Assembly: GCF_014189535.1 (NCBI RefSeq)
Contig: NZ_CP050308.1
Coordinates: 2,207,501-2,271,500 of the forward strand
Length of the DNA: 64,000 bases
Source of the DNA: Rhizobium lusitanum
GTDB taxonomy: Bacteria > Pseudomonadota > Alphaproteobacteria > Rhizobiales > Rhizobiaceae
Reading direction: 5' to 3'
The notes under the pieces were generated by a model that was not told where the DNA came from, ran no database searches, and was given only the letters and a program-made list of their open reading frames with translations. Shown here one piece after another: positions 38,089-47,372 of the stretch (its first letter is position 1; every line of letters starts with the position of its first letter). A program made the translations under genes and the position numbers.

Positions 38089-39918
38089 ATGGTCGAAAGT
38101 CCATTGCGCGTCCAATTTCCTGCAGAGGCTGCGATTCAGGCGCGGCCTCAGCAGGAATTTCATATCCCCTTTCTGCCGCGCTCTGCCCATCTTCGCCACC
38201 TGATCGCCATCGGCCTTGCCGGCACGGCGTCTTTCGGCCTTCTCGCCATAGTTCTCTATCCACTGCTCGCCCGCCACACGATCGAACAGGCCGTGCCGAT
38301 GCGGACAGCCCAGATCGTCCGCTCGCAGCCGGCAACACCCAAAGCCAACCGGCTTGCCACGAAACAGCGTTTCGACGGCGCCCGCTTTGCTCAGGTGGCG
38401 GAAAAGCTTTCGAGCGGCGAAACCCGCATTTTCACCTATCATCGCACCACGCTGGTCTTCAAAGCCGAGAATACCGAGCCCTCCACCGGCGACGCCAGGG
38501 CGATCAACGCAGCCTATGGCGGCGATATGCGTGCCGAGACCGCATTGTTCTCGCCGCCGGCACTTACCGAGATCCGCCACGGCATCTATCCGCAGACCAA
38601 TCACTACGACTCGGCCCGGCGCTCACGCTTCCCGATCCGGGGCGTGCCGTTGAATGTCAGCGTCTCGAGGGCCGCTGCGGGCGAATCCGGCCGCGAGTTC
38701 AAGAGGCTGGTTTCCATGCCCAAGGATCGGCAGGACCTGCAGGACATCCTCGCCTCCGCCGGTCTCGACGGAGATGCCGGCGACGAGCTGCAGCGGGCGC
38801 TGGAAACCGACACGGTTTCGCCCGGCGACAGCCTGGAACTGCTTTTGGAGAAGAAGACCGCCGACGCACGGCCGAAACTGATCATGGCCCGCCTCAGCGG
38901 TGGCAAGACACCGGAGCGCATCGTCGCCCGCGACGATGCCGACGGCTTCGTGCCGATGACCGACGACCGGCTGTTTTCGACGCTTTATAGCGAGAGCCAG
39001 GCCGACGCGCCGTCCTCTTCGGAAGTCGCTGCCGTCGATCTCAAGGGCATAGACGACGACAATGAGTCGACAATCGACGCCAAGCTGGAGAAGGCCGGCC
39101 TTTCCGAGGCAAGTGCTGCCCAGCTGATCAAGCTCGCCAAGGCCAACGGCATTTCGCTGACCGGTGGCGACAACGCACCCGACAGCGTCGACCTTTTGTC
39201 CCGCAAGGCGGACGATGACAAAAGCGAGCTGTTGTTCATCGAATTCCATACCGATGGCGACACGCACCGCTACTATCTGCACAAGGGAAGCGGCGAAGGC
39301 CCCTCGGAATTCTACGACGAGGGCGGCCATTCCGTCGCCAAGGTGCTGAACCACCGACCCGTACCCAATGGGAAACTCGGCGACGGTTTCGCCTGGCGTA
39401 TCCATCCTATTCTGGGCGTCAAGAAATTCCACAACGGCGTCGATTTCCGCGCGCCGATGGGCAGCCCGATCATGGCCGGCGGCGACGGCGTCGTCGAAAA
39501 GATTTCTTGGGAAACCGGCTACGGCAAATATGTCCGCATTCGCCATGACGGCGGCTACGAGACGACCTATGCCCATATTTCCGCGACGCCATCGGACCTG
39601 CATATCGGTGAACGCGTCACCCAGGGCCAGGTCATCGCCTATGTCGGCTCGACAGGTTATTCGACCGGCCCGCATCTCTACTACGAACTGCGCGTCAACG
39701 GCCGCTACGAGAACCCGTTGACCGCCCAGCTCCCGGCCGGCACCAATCTCACCGGAAAGTCGCTCGACAATCTGCGCTCGCAGGTCAATCACGTCGACAA
39801 CATCATGAGCTATCTCGACGTTCCGGCCGAACACGATCCGCCGCCACCGCCACCCTTCTTCGGCTTCGGGCGAGGCCCCGGACCGGGTCCTGGCGGCGGC
39901 AACTTCGGCAGCCCTTGA
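38089..39918 (+). CDS. M23-family (LytM-like) peptidase with one zinc ligand replaced
   Basis: 609 residues: a cytoplasmic N-terminus, one transmembrane segment near residues 40-58 (LIAIGLAGTASFGLLAIVLYPLL), a long periplasmic region of about 370 residues, an M23 domain near residues 425-545, and a Pro/Gly-rich tail. Zinc and catalytic residues of the fold: His448 and Asp452 in KFHNGVDFR, and His496 in TYAHISA. In the final motif, usually G-x-H-L-H-F-E, the sequence is GPHLYYEL: His529 is kept, but the following zinc ligand is Tyr531. It may be a degenerate amidase activator like EnvC or a modified hydrolase. It should act in the periplasm on the septal or lateral wall. A weak ribosome-binding site precedes the ATG. 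Confidence 0.85.
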   Translation: MVESPLRVQFPAEAAIQARPQQEFHIPFLPRSAHLRHLIAIGLAGTASFGLLAIVLYPLLARHTIEQAVPMRTAQIVRSQPATPKANRLATKQRFDGARFAQVAEKLSSGETRIFTYHRTTLVFKAENTEPSTGDARAINAAYGGDMRAETALFSPPALTEIRHGIYPQTNHYDSARRSRFPIRGVPLNVSVSRAAAGESGREFKRLVSMPKDRQDLQDILASAGLDGDAGDELQRALETDTVSPGDSLELLLEKKTADARPKLIMARLSGGKTPERIVARDDADGFVPMTDDRLFSTLYSESQADAPSSSEVAAVDLKGIDDDNESTIDAKLEKAGLSEASAAQLIKLAKANGISLTGGDNAPDSVDLLSRKADDDKSELLFIEFHTDGDTHRYYLHKGSGEGPSEFYDEGGHSVAKVLNHRPVPNGKLGDGFAWRIHPILGVKKFHNGVDFRAPMGSPIMAGGDGVVEKISWETGYGKYVRIRHDGGYETTYAHISATPSDLHIGERVTQGQVIAYVGSTGYSTGPHLYYELRVNGRYENPLTAQLPAGTNLTGKSLDNLRSQVNHVDNIMSYLDVPAEHDPPPPPPFFGFGRGPGPGPGGGNFGSP

Positions 39919-40054
39919 GCGGAACTTGCCGGCCGCCCCATCGTCAAGAGCGATGGACGGCTTGCGCTGGGGGGCGATGAAAGCCTGATAATCCACCGAA
40001 GTGTTCCTATATCCTTTTGAATGCGGATGCTCAGGCACACCCAAGGAGGCCATC

Positions 40055-40432
40055 ATGCCCGAAAAACCGGTCAAAATCCCCGGCCCCGATCACCCCATCA
40101 CGATCGAGGACAAGCATGCGCATGTCACCGTGACAGTCGCCGGCAAGGTCATCGCCGATACGCGGGAAGCACTGTCGCTGAAGGAAGCCTCCTATCCGGC
40201 GGTCCTTTACATCCCCCGCAAGGATGTCGACATGTCAGCCCTCGGGAGAACCGACCATACGACCTACTGCCCCTATAAGGGCGATTGCTCCTATTACAGC
40301 ATTCCGGCCGGCGGCAAGCGTTCGGTGAATGCGATCTGGACCTACGAAAATCCCTATCCTTCCGTCGGCCGGATCAAAGGTTACATGGCTTTCTACCCCG
40401 ATCGCGTCGATGCGATCACTGTGGAGGCTTAA
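40055..40432 (+). CDS. DUF427 domain protein
   Basis: 125 residues of the DUF427 family (Pfam NTP_transf_9): GKVIADTREALSLKEASYPAVLYIPRKDVDMSALGRTDHTTYCPYKGDCSYYSI and WTYENPYPSVGRIKGYMAFYPDRVDAI are diagnostic. ATG at 40055 follows AAGGAGG. Biochemical role unknown. Its stop codon overlaps the stop of the opposite-strand ATPase gene (40429-40432). Confidence 0.88.
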   Translation: MPEKPVKIPGPDHPITIEDKHAHVTVTVAGKVIADTREALSLKEASYPAVLYIPRKDVDMSALGRTDHTTYCPYKGDCSYYSIPAGGKRSVNAIWTYENPYPSVGRIKGYMAFYPDRVDAITVEA

Positions 40433-41499
40433 AGCGTCAGCCCGCTTGTCGCGTCGAAGACATAGACCTGATCGGGATTGACGGTGACCTTCAATTGCTC
40501 GCCGTAGCGAACAGGCGCTTCGCCGTCGACGACGGCGGTTACCTGTTCGCCGGCAAGATCGAACAGCACATGCGTCTGCGCGCCGGTCGGTTCGACCAGC
40601 AGCGTCTGGCCAGTGAGCGGCGAACCGTTCCCCGTCAGACTGAGATGCTCCGGCCGCAGGCCGATCTTCACGCTCTGACCGGGCTGCACCTTGCGTTCGC
40701 TGGCGATGCGCAGCGGCGTACCATCCGTCAGCCGCACGTAAGCCGAGCCGTTGACGCCCTCCACCACGCCATCGAGGAAATTCATCGCCGGCGAGCCAAT
40801 GAAGCCGGCGACGAAGAGATTGGCTGGTTGCCTATAAAGCTCGATCGGCGTGCCCTGCTGTTCGATCCGCCCCTGGTTTAGGACGACGATGCGGTCGGCA
40901 AGCGTCATGGCTTCGATCTGGTCGTGGGTGACGTAGATAGAAGTCGTCTGCACCTTCTGATGCAAAGCCTTGATCTCGGAGCGCATCTGCACACGCAGCT
41001 TCGCGTCGAGGTTCGACAAGGGCTCGTCGAACAGGAAGACGGCAGGGTTGCGCACAATGGCGCGGCCCATGGCGACGCGCTGGCGCTGGCCGCCGGAAAG
41101 CTGCGCCGGTTTGCGGTCGAGCAGCTTGGTGAGGTCGAGCATGCGCGCGGCTTCGTTGACCCGCTGCTCGATCATCGGCTTTGTCTCGCCCGAGAGCTTC
41201 AGGTTGAAGCCCATGTTCTCGGCGACGGTCATGTGCGGATAAAGCGCATAGGACTGGAAGACCATGGCGATGTTGCGCTCGCGCGGCGTCATGGCGTTGA
41301 CCACCTGTCCACCGATCGAGACGTCACCATCGGTGATTTCTTCCAGGCCGGCGATCATGCGCAGAAGGGTCGATTTCCCGCAGCCGGAGGGACCGACGAG
41401 GGCGATGAACTCGCCGTCGTCGATTGCCAGCGATATATCGTGAATGACCGGCAGCGCGCCATAGGCCTTGTGGATGTTGTGCAGTTCGACGGATGCCAT
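40429..41499 (-). CDS. Sugar ABC transporter ATPase (UgpC/MsmK/MalK type)
   Basis: 356 residues. Walker A is GPSGCGKSTLL, signature LSGGQRQRVAMGRAIVR, Walker B VFLFDEPLSNLDAKLR, and the H-loop lies in YVTHDQIEAMTLADRIVVL. The C-terminal MOBE/TOBE regulatory domain runs from about residue 240. It energises the importer of 41622-44785 on the inner face of the membrane. It is separated from the permease genes by a RIME-type repeat (41515-41618), so its transcription may be partly uncoupled. Confidence 0.93.
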   Translation of the reverse strand: MASVELHNIHKAYGALPVIHDISLAIDDGEFIALVGPSGCGKSTLLRMIAGLEEITDGDVSIGGQVVNAMTPRERNIAMVFQSYALYPHMTVAENMGFNLKLSGETKPMIEQRVNEAARMLDLTKLLDRKPAQLSGGQRQRVAMGRAIVRNPAVFLFDEPLSNLDAKLRVQMRSEIKALHQKVQTTSIYVTHDQIEAMTLADRIVVLNQGRIEQQGTPIELYRQPANLFVAGFIGSPAMNFLDGVVEGVNGSAYVRLTDGTPLRIASERKVQPGQSVKIGLRPEHLSLTGNGSPLTGQTLLVEPTGAQTHVLFDLAGEQVTAVVDGEAPVRYGEQLKVTVNPDQVYVFDATSGLTL

Positions 41500-41514
41500 G
41501 CTTTTTGCTCCGAT

Positions 41515-41618
41515 TAGAGCAATTCCAGGAAAAGTGCGTAGCGGTTTTCCGTCCGGAATTGCTAGAAAACAAAGAGATAGAGCAGTTCAGAGTTTCCGTG
41601 AAACGCTGAACTGCTCTA
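41515..41618. repeat. Rhizobial intergenic mosaic element (RIME1-like)
   Basis: About 104 bp made of two large palindromes. The first starts GAGCAATTCCAGG and ends with GGAATTGC; the second has perfect 13-bp arms (41578-41590 and 41606-41618) enclosing GTTTC/GAAAC. A second copy of the same first palindrome is at 54537-54593. Length and two-palindrome design match the RIME1 family described in rhizobia. It lies within the ABC operon, between permease and ATPase genes. Confidence 0.8.
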
Positions 41619-41621
41619 GGC

Positions 41622-42470
41622 TCAGGACTTCACGGCACCGGCGGTGAGACCCGCGATGATGTGTTTCTGCGCCAGGAAGAAGACGATGATGGTGGGCAGG
41701 ATGGTGAGCGTTATGAAGGCCAACACCAGTTCCCATTCCGTGCCGAATTCGCCGCTATAGACCATCATGCCGAGCGGCCAGGGATAGATCGAATCCGAGT
41801 TCAGCATGATCAGCGGCAGGATGTAGCTGTTCCAGCTGCCGACGAAGGAGATGATGCTGACGGTGGCGATGATCGGCCGGGAGAGCGGCAGCGAGATATA
41901 CCAGAAGAAGCGGATATAGCCGCAGCCATCGACAAAAGCCGCCTGGAACAATTCTTCCGGAAGGTTTCGAAAATAGTTTCGGAACAGAAGAATGCTCATG
42001 CCGAGGCCGAAGGCCACCTGCGGCAGCACAACGCCCCAATATGTATTGAGCAGGCCGAGATCGCGGATGCGGATGAACAGCGGCAGGATCGCGGTCGCCG
42101 CCGGGAACATCAGCCCAATCAGGAAATAGTTGAGAAGGAAGTTCGAGCCGAAGAATTTTACATGCGCGAAGGCAAAGGCGGCCATCGCCGAAACCGACAC
42201 CGTGAGGAACACGGTCAGCACCGCAATGATCAGCGAATTCATCATCTGCCGCCAATAGCGGTCGCCGAACAGAATGCCGGTATAATTCTCGAAATGCCAC
42301 TCGGCCGGCAGGCCGAAGGGATTAACCCGGAGATCGCCCAGCGATTTGAAACCGCCGAGCATGGTCGTCAGCAGCGGGATCAGCACGATGGCGGCGATGA
42401 TGGTCAGCGACGCATAGAGATAGATCTTCGTGCCGATCTTCAGTCGAACGGATGAGGCGATATCAGTCAT
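41622..42470 (-). CDS. Sugar ABC transporter permease (MalG-like, CUT1)
   Basis: 282 residues with six predicted TM segments. The permease EAA loop is QAAFVDGCGYIRFFWYISLPLSRPIIATVSIISF near residues 190-220, the site that contacts the ATPase. Overlaps the end of the MalF-like gene by eight bases, so translation is coupled. It forms the heterodimeric channel with that protein. Confidence 0.92.
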   Translation of the reverse strand: MTDIASSVRLKIGTKIYLYASLTIIAAIVLIPLLTTMLGGFKSLGDLRVNPFGLPAEWHFENYTGILFGDRYWRQMMNSLIIAVLTVFLTVSVSAMAAFAFAHVKFFGSNFLLNYFLIGLMFPAATAILPLFIRIRDLGLLNTYWGVVLPQVAFGLGMSILLFRNYFRNLPEELFQAAFVDGCGYIRFFWYISLPLSRPIIATVSIISFVGSWNSYILPLIMLNSDSIYPWPLGMMVYSGEFGTEWELVLAFITLTILPTIIVFFLAQKHIIAGLTAGAVKS

Positions 42471-43401
42471 TGCGCATAAATATCCGTTTGTAGCCGAAGG
42501 CGAGGGTGACGCAGATGACGAACAGCACGACGCCGACGGCGCTGCCGAGGCCGACCTGCATGCGGGTGACGCCGAAATTGTAGAGGAAAGTCACCATCGT
42601 CTGCGTCGAGTTGAACGGTCCGCCGCCGGTGAGCGGCATGATCATGTCGAAGAGCTGCAGCGAGCCGACGACGGCGAAGAAGACTGACAGGCGCAACGTC
42701 GAGCCGAGCAGCGGCAGCGTGACATAGCGGAATTTCTGCCAGCCGGTGGCGCCGTCGATTTCGGCGGCTTCCAGCACGCTCTTGTCGAGCGATTGCAGCC
42801 CAGCGATGAACAGCATCATGTGGAAGCCGAAATATTTCCACACGATCACGCCGAGCACCGCATACATCGCCAGATCCTTGTCAGCGAGCACATAGGGCGT
42901 GGCCGTACCAAGGAAATGCGCGATCGCGGCAAACAGGCCGTAGTCACCGTCATAGACGAAGCGCCAGATCAGGCCTGCTGCCACTTCCGCCAGCACATAA
43001 GGCAAGAAGAAGATCAGTCGAAAGAGCACGACGCCGCGAATGCGGTGCGCCAGCATTGTCGCCAGCCAAATGGCAAGCGGCACCTGCACGGCGATCGACA
43101 CCACGATGATCAGCGCATTGTTCTTGAGCGAGGTCAGGAACGCGGTGTTCTTGAACAGCACCTGGAAATTACGCAGGCCAACGAACTCCGTCGGCAGTCC
43201 GTAGCCGTTCCATCGGTAAAGGCTGTACCAGGCGGCTTCTCCCATCGGCAGGATGACGAAGATGCTGAAAAGCAGCAGCGCCGGCGGCAGGAACAACAGG
43301 ATGACGGGCATGCGACCACGGGCGGCCGGCGATTTTCGTTTCGCGGACGGCTTCGCTCTTGCGATGGGCGGCATGGCGGTCGTTGCGCTCACATCAGTCA
43401 T
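42463..43401 (-). CDS. Sugar ABC transporter permease (MalF-like, CUT1)
   Basis: About 312 residues. The N-terminus is basic (ARAKPSAKRKSPAARGR), then six TM segments begin with MPVILLFLPPALLLFSIFVILP. The EAA loop is EAAEIDGATGWQKFRYVTLPLLGSTLRLSVFF. ATG at 43401 (MTDVSATTAMPP) is chosen; ATG at 43416 is an alternative. The longer frame to 43593 runs into the binding-protein gene and is rejected. Confidence 0.9.
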   Translation of the reverse strand: MTDVSATTAMPPIARAKPSAKRKSPAARGRMPVILLFLPPALLLFSIFVILPMGEAAWYSLYRWNGYGLPTEFVGLRNFQVLFKNTAFLTSLKNNALIIVVSIAVQVPLAIWLATMLAHRIRGVVLFRLIFFLPYVLAEVAAGLIWRFVYDGDYGLFAAIAHFLGTATPYVLADKDLAMYAVLGVIVWKYFGFHMMLFIAGLQSLDKSVLEAAEIDGATGWQKFRYVTLPLLGSTLRLSVFFAVVGSLQLFDMIMPLTGGGPFNSTQTMVTFLYNFGVTRMQVGLGSAVGVVLFVICVTLAFGYKRIFMRND

Positions 43402-43474
43402 GGATGGTCTCGACATTTGCAATTCGAAAGAGGAACGGCGCCGGCCAAATTGACTTGCCGGCGCCAGCCGATGC

Positions 43475-44785
43475 TTAAAGCTGATCCTGCTCGAAGGCGT
43501 CCTGGACCTGCTGCGCGCCATCCTTCGGCGTGATCTGGCCCGAGACGATGCCGACCGCCATGTCGTTAACGACGCGACCAACGGAGGGGCCAAGATCCTG
43601 GTCGAAGAAGTTCTGGTGCCAGGTCGAATGCGCCAGCTGTTCGGCGGCGTCGCCCATCAGCGGCCCCTTGACGCCATCTTCGGAACCGACCGTCGCCGGA
43701 ATGAGCATGCCGGCTTGCGCCATCGTGCGTTCATTCTCCGCGTTGGTCAGAAAGGCGAGGAAATCGAGTGCTTCCGGCGGGGCCTTCTTGGTCACGGCCC
43801 AGCCGTTCAGTCCGCCGAGCGTATCGGTCCCGAGACCGGCGCCGCCTGTGACCGCCGGGAAGGCGAAACGGCCGACATTGTCGTCGGCCAGGCCCTTGCC
43901 GTCGCCAGAATTGGTGCGCTGGTTGGCGACGGTGTTTTCGAAGCCGAGGATCATCGCAGCCTTGCCATCACCGAAAATGCCGAGTGTCTGCGGCCAGGTG
44001 GCGCCGAGATAGCCGGGCTGGAACGGATCGAGCTTGCCGAGCTCGGCTAGCTGTTCTCCGGCCTTGATGATCGCCGGATCGTTGAAGCCGTTGCCCTTGC
44101 CGTTCTTGGCGTCGTTGAAGACCTGCTGGCCACCGTCGCGCATCACCAGATAGCTCCAGTAGAAGTGGATCGGCCACTTCTCGCCGCCGCCGCCGGCGAT
44201 CGGCGCGATACCGGCCGCCTTGATCTTCTTGACTGCGGCCAGATAGTCGTCCCAGGTCTTGATAGCCGTCGCGTCGACGCCGGCCTTGGCGAAGAGCGCC
44301 TTGTTGTAGAAGAAGGAAACCGTGCCGAGCTTGTAGGGTACGGCGCTGATCTTGTCGTCGAAGGTCAGACCCTTGACCGCCGCCGGATTATAGGTCTTCA
44401 GCCAGGCGCCGTCCTTGGCGTTCATCGCCGCGGTCAGGTCCATCAGCGTACCGGTTTGCTCCTGCTGCTTCAGCACGCCGCCGCCCCAGGTGAAGAAGAA
44501 ATCCGGCGCGTCGCTCGATTGCAGCAGCGTCGGCAGCTTTGCCTTGAACGCCTCGTTCGCCAGGAATTGCATCTGGATCTTCACGCCCGGATGCTGAGCC
44601 TCGTATTGATCGGCGATCTTGCGCCAGACGGCGACATAGCTCGGATCGGTTTCCAGATGCAGCCACTTGACGGTCGTATCAGCCGCGGCACTTGTGGCGC
44701 CGGAAAGCAGCGCAAGTCCGGTGGCAGCAGCAATGGCGGCGATACGCACACCGCGAAGGGCCTTCGCCCCACGTTCATAAAACAT
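43475..44785 (-). CDS. Periplasmic sugar-binding protein of the CUT1 importer
   Basis: 436 residues. ATG at 44785 follows GGGAGGAG; the upstream extension of the open frame is rejected. It has a signal peptide (VRIAAIAAATGLALLSGATSAAA, cleaved before DTTVKWLHLE). The mature protein shows family-1 binding-protein features: WRKIADQYEAQHPGVKIQMQFLANEAFKAKLPTLLQSSDAPDFFFTWGG and AVTKKAPPEALDFLAFLTNAENERTMAQAGMLIPA. First gene of the operon, divergent from the ROK regulator. The sugar is not identifiable by eye. Confidence 0.93.
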   Translation of the reverse strand: MFYERGAKALRGVRIAAIAAATGLALLSGATSAAADTTVKWLHLETDPSYVAVWRKIADQYEAQHPGVKIQMQFLANEAFKAKLPTLLQSSDAPDFFFTWGGGVLKQQEQTGTLMDLTAAMNAKDGAWLKTYNPAAVKGLTFDDKISAVPYKLGTVSFFYNKALFAKAGVDATAIKTWDDYLAAVKKIKAAGIAPIAGGGGEKWPIHFYWSYLVMRDGGQQVFNDAKNGKGNGFNDPAIIKAGEQLAELGKLDPFQPGYLGATWPQTLGIFGDGKAAMILGFENTVANQRTNSGDGKGLADDNVGRFAFPAVTGGAGLGTDTLGGLNGWAVTKKAPPEALDFLAFLTNAENERTMAQAGMLIPATVGSEDGVKGPLMGDAAEQLAHSTWHQNFFDQDLGPSVGRVVNDMAVGIVSGQITPKDGAQQVQDAFEQDQL

Positions 44786-44910
44786 GATTGTCTCCTCCCA
44801 AGGGAACATCAGTCTCGATAATTTTTCCCTTATGCGGATTAATTCAACGGAGCTTTGCTGAAATGTCAACCACCATTCCTAAATTTTCGGCAGAAGCGGC
44901 GGGAAGTGGC

Positions 44911-44939
44911 TTGACATCGGGCTGCAAGCATAGGCTATT
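44911..44939 (+). promoter_or_regulatory. Candidate sigma-70 promoter for the ROK/dehydrogenase/ThuA operon
   Basis: TTGACA (44911-44916), a 17-base spacer, then GCTATT (44934-44939), about 65 bases before the ROK start. The -10 match is poor. The whole divergent gap is 44786-45004. Confidence 0.3.
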
Positions 44940-45004
44940 TAATTCGCATCCCGTCAAAAATACCAGGCCGCAACCGAGCGGAATCATCATTCGGCACCAT
45001 TCTC

Positions 45005-46207
45005 ATGAAAACAGCAGATCCCGAGCTTATGCGGGCGATAAACCGCTTCAATGTGCTGGATACGATCCGGCGGGCGGGCTCGATCGCACGTATTGAAATC
45101 AGTGAATACACTCAGCTTTCGACCACCACGGTCTCGGCGATCACCGCTTCGCTCCTCGATGACGGCCTGATCCTGGCACGCACCGAGGGCGATCTGCGCG
45201 AGGCGGCCACCCGTGGCCGGCCACGGGTCATGCTGGAGCTCAATCCGGATGCCGCCCGGGTTGTTGGTGCAAAAATCGCCGCCAACCGCATGGTCTTCGT
45301 CGTCACCAATTTCTGCGGCGAGGTACTGTCGAAGCTGACCTTGGCCCTTCGTGTCGATCGGCAGCCGATCAGCGTCATCGCCGATCTGATTGAGGATGGC
45401 GTCCGCCGCTGCGTCCTCGACGCCAATCTGGCGCTGGATGAGATCGACCAGGTCTGCCTCGGCCTGCCCGGCGTCATCGAGCACCGCACCGGCCATGTCC
45501 GCACGAGCCCGATCTTCCGCGAAAGCGGCGTCGACTTTGCCAAGGAAATGTCCGAGCGGCTGGGCGTCGCCACCATTGTCGAGAGCGATGCCCATGCCAT
45601 CACGCTGGCACACCACTGGTTCGGCGAGGCGCGGGACCTGGACGATGTGGTGCTGGTGTCGCTGGAGCAAACGCTTGGCCTCGGCGTGCTCCATGGCGGC
45701 CAGCTGTTTCGCGGCGCCGGCGGCCTCAGCCATAATCTTGGCGACCTTGCACTCAGCATCGGGTCGCAGGGAACGGTGAGGCTTTCAAGCCTCGCCGGCG
45801 AAAGCGCCATTCTCGGCGACCAGCCCAACGGCCGCTTTGCGGAAGCCATCCGCCTCGGTCGCGGCATGGCGCATGCGCAAACCCTAATCGCCGCCGAGGA
45901 CAATGCGCTGATCAGCGCGGCGATCCGTGCCGGCGAGGCCTGCGGCATGGCGCTTGCCAACATCGTCACGCTCTTCGCGCCGCCGCGTGTCATTCTCGTC
46001 GGCTCGAGCCTGGCGCTCGGCCAGCCCTTCCTGGACAGCCTCAGGGAGGCCTATTCGCTGGCGATCCCTCCGTCGATCAAGGGGGTAGCGGAACTCGTCT
46101 TCGACCAGTCGACAGACGAAACCTGGGCGCAGGGGGCGGCGGTCGTCGCACTGCGCGAGCTCTACGAATCGCCTTGGGGAACGACGGGGCCGGCATCGGC
46201 CCTCTGA
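45005..46207 (+). CDS. ROK-family (NagC/XylR type) transcriptional regulator lacking the zinc cysteines
   Basis: 400 residues. The N-terminal winged HTH is ELMRAINRFNVLDTIRRAGSIARIEISEYTQLSTTTVSAITASLLDDGLI, then the ROK sugar-binding domain with LGLPGVIEHRTG, LEQTLGLGVLHGGQLFRGAGGLSHNLGDLAL and the C-terminal ILVGSSLALGQPFL. His243 of the ROK signature is kept, but the CxCGxxGC cluster that normally follows is absent (LSIGSQGTVRLSSLAG). It diverges from the ABC operon and leads the dehydrogenase and ThuA genes, so it probably controls both in response to the imported sugar or its phosphate. Confidence 0.9.
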   Translation: MKTADPELMRAINRFNVLDTIRRAGSIARIEISEYTQLSTTTVSAITASLLDDGLILARTEGDLREAATRGRPRVMLELNPDAARVVGAKIAANRMVFVVTNFCGEVLSKLTLALRVDRQPISVIADLIEDGVRRCVLDANLALDEIDQVCLGLPGVIEHRTGHVRTSPIFRESGVDFAKEMSERLGVATIVESDAHAITLAHHWFGEARDLDDVVLVSLEQTLGLGVLHGGQLFRGAGGLSHNLGDLALSIGSQGTVRLSSLAGESAILGDQPNGRFAEAIRLGRGMAHAQTLIAAEDNALISAAIRAGEACGMALANIVTLFAPPRVILVGSSLALGQPFLDSLREAYSLAIPPSIKGVAELVFDQSTDETWAQGAAVVALRELYESPWGTTGPASAL

Positions 46208-46247
46208 CCCGCAAGGACGGATAAGCATTTCATCTGGAGGAAGTTTT

Positions 46248-47348
46248 ATGGAAAAGGTCGGCATTGGCATTATCGGCTGCGGGAACATTTCCGGCGCCTA
46301 TCTCAAAGCGATGAAATCGTTTCCGATTCTCGACATCAAAGGCGTCGCCGACCTCAATCGCGAACTGGCCGAAGCCAAGGCCGCCGAATTCGGCCTGAAG
46401 GCCGTCGATATCGCAGCCCTCTTCGCTGATCCCTCGATCGAGATCATCGTCAACCTGACCATTCCGAAGGCGCATGTCGCCGTCGGCCTGCAGGCGCTCG
46501 ATGCCGGCAAGCACACTTATTCGGAAAAGCCGCTCGGCATCAACTTCGCCGAGGGCAAGAGGCTCGCGGATGCCGCCGCCGCCAAGGGCCTGCGCATCGG
46601 CGCGGCTCCCGACACTTTTCTCGGTGGCGGCCATCAGACGGCACGCGCCATCATCGACGAAGGTGCGATCGGCATTCCGGTCGGCGGCACCGCCACCTTC
46701 ATGTGCCCCGGCCATGAGCGCTGGCATCCGAATCCGGCTTTCTATTATGAAGTCGGCGGCGGCCCGATGCTCGACATGGGTCCCTATTACATCACCGACC
46801 TCGTCAACCTGCTCGGCCCGGTCTCCCAGGTCGCCGGCTTTACGGTGACACCGCGCAAGGAACGCATCATCACCAGCGAGCCGCGCAACGGCGAGCACAT
46901 CCCCGTGCATGTCCCGACCCACGTCGCCGGCGTCATGGCCTTTGCCAGCGGTGCCGTCGTGCAGATCGGCATGAGCTTCGACGTCGCCGGCCACAAGCAT
47001 GTGCCGCTCGAAGTCTACGGCACCGAGGGCACGCTGATCGTGCCCGATCCGAACCATTTCGGCGGCGAGGTCGAGTATCTCAAGAAGGGTGGCCAGTTCG
47101 AGGCGCGCGAGGTCACGGCGCCCTATGCCGACGGCAATTATCGCTCGCTCGGCGTCGCGGATCTGGCGCACGCCATCCGCTCCAACCGGCCGCACCGCGC
47201 CGATGGCAGCCTAGCGCTGCATGTGCTCGAGGTCATGGAAGCCTTCCAGACCGCGTCCGACACCGGCCGCACGGTCGCGATATCAACACAAACGGAACGT
47301 CCGGCCCCTCTGTCAGAGTCCCTCGTAGACGGAAAAATCGGCCGCTAA
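46248..47348 (+). CDS. Gfo/Idh/MocA-family NAD(P)-dependent sugar dehydrogenase
   Basis: 366 residues. The N-terminal Rossmann motif is VGIGIIGCGNISGAYLKAM, the EKPL motif is YSEKPLGINFAEGKRL, and the C-terminal sheet domain has YEVGGGPMLDMGPYYITDLVNLLGPV, whose Asp/Tyr region forms the sugar site. ATG at 46248 follows TGGAGGAAG. It is 40 bases after the ROK gene and 24 before the ThuA-like gene. Together these look like oxidation and further processing of a sugar imported by 40429-44785. It is similar in family to ThuB, but substrate is not inferable. Confidence 0.93.
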   Translation: MEKVGIGIIGCGNISGAYLKAMKSFPILDIKGVADLNRELAEAKAAEFGLKAVDIAALFADPSIEIIVNLTIPKAHVAVGLQALDAGKHTYSEKPLGINFAEGKRLADAAAAKGLRIGAAPDTFLGGGHQTARAIIDEGAIGIPVGGTATFMCPGHERWHPNPAFYYEVGGGPMLDMGPYYITDLVNLLGPVSQVAGFTVTPRKERIITSEPRNGEHIPVHVPTHVAGVMAFASGAVVQIGMSFDVAGHKHVPLEVYGTEGTLIVPDPNHFGGEVEYLKKGGQFEAREVTAPYADGNYRSLGVADLAHAIRSNRPHRADGSLALHVLEVMEAFQTASDTGRTVAISTQTERPAPLSESLVDGKIGR

Positions 47349-47372
47349 CCGCGCAATTGCAGGAGGAATATC

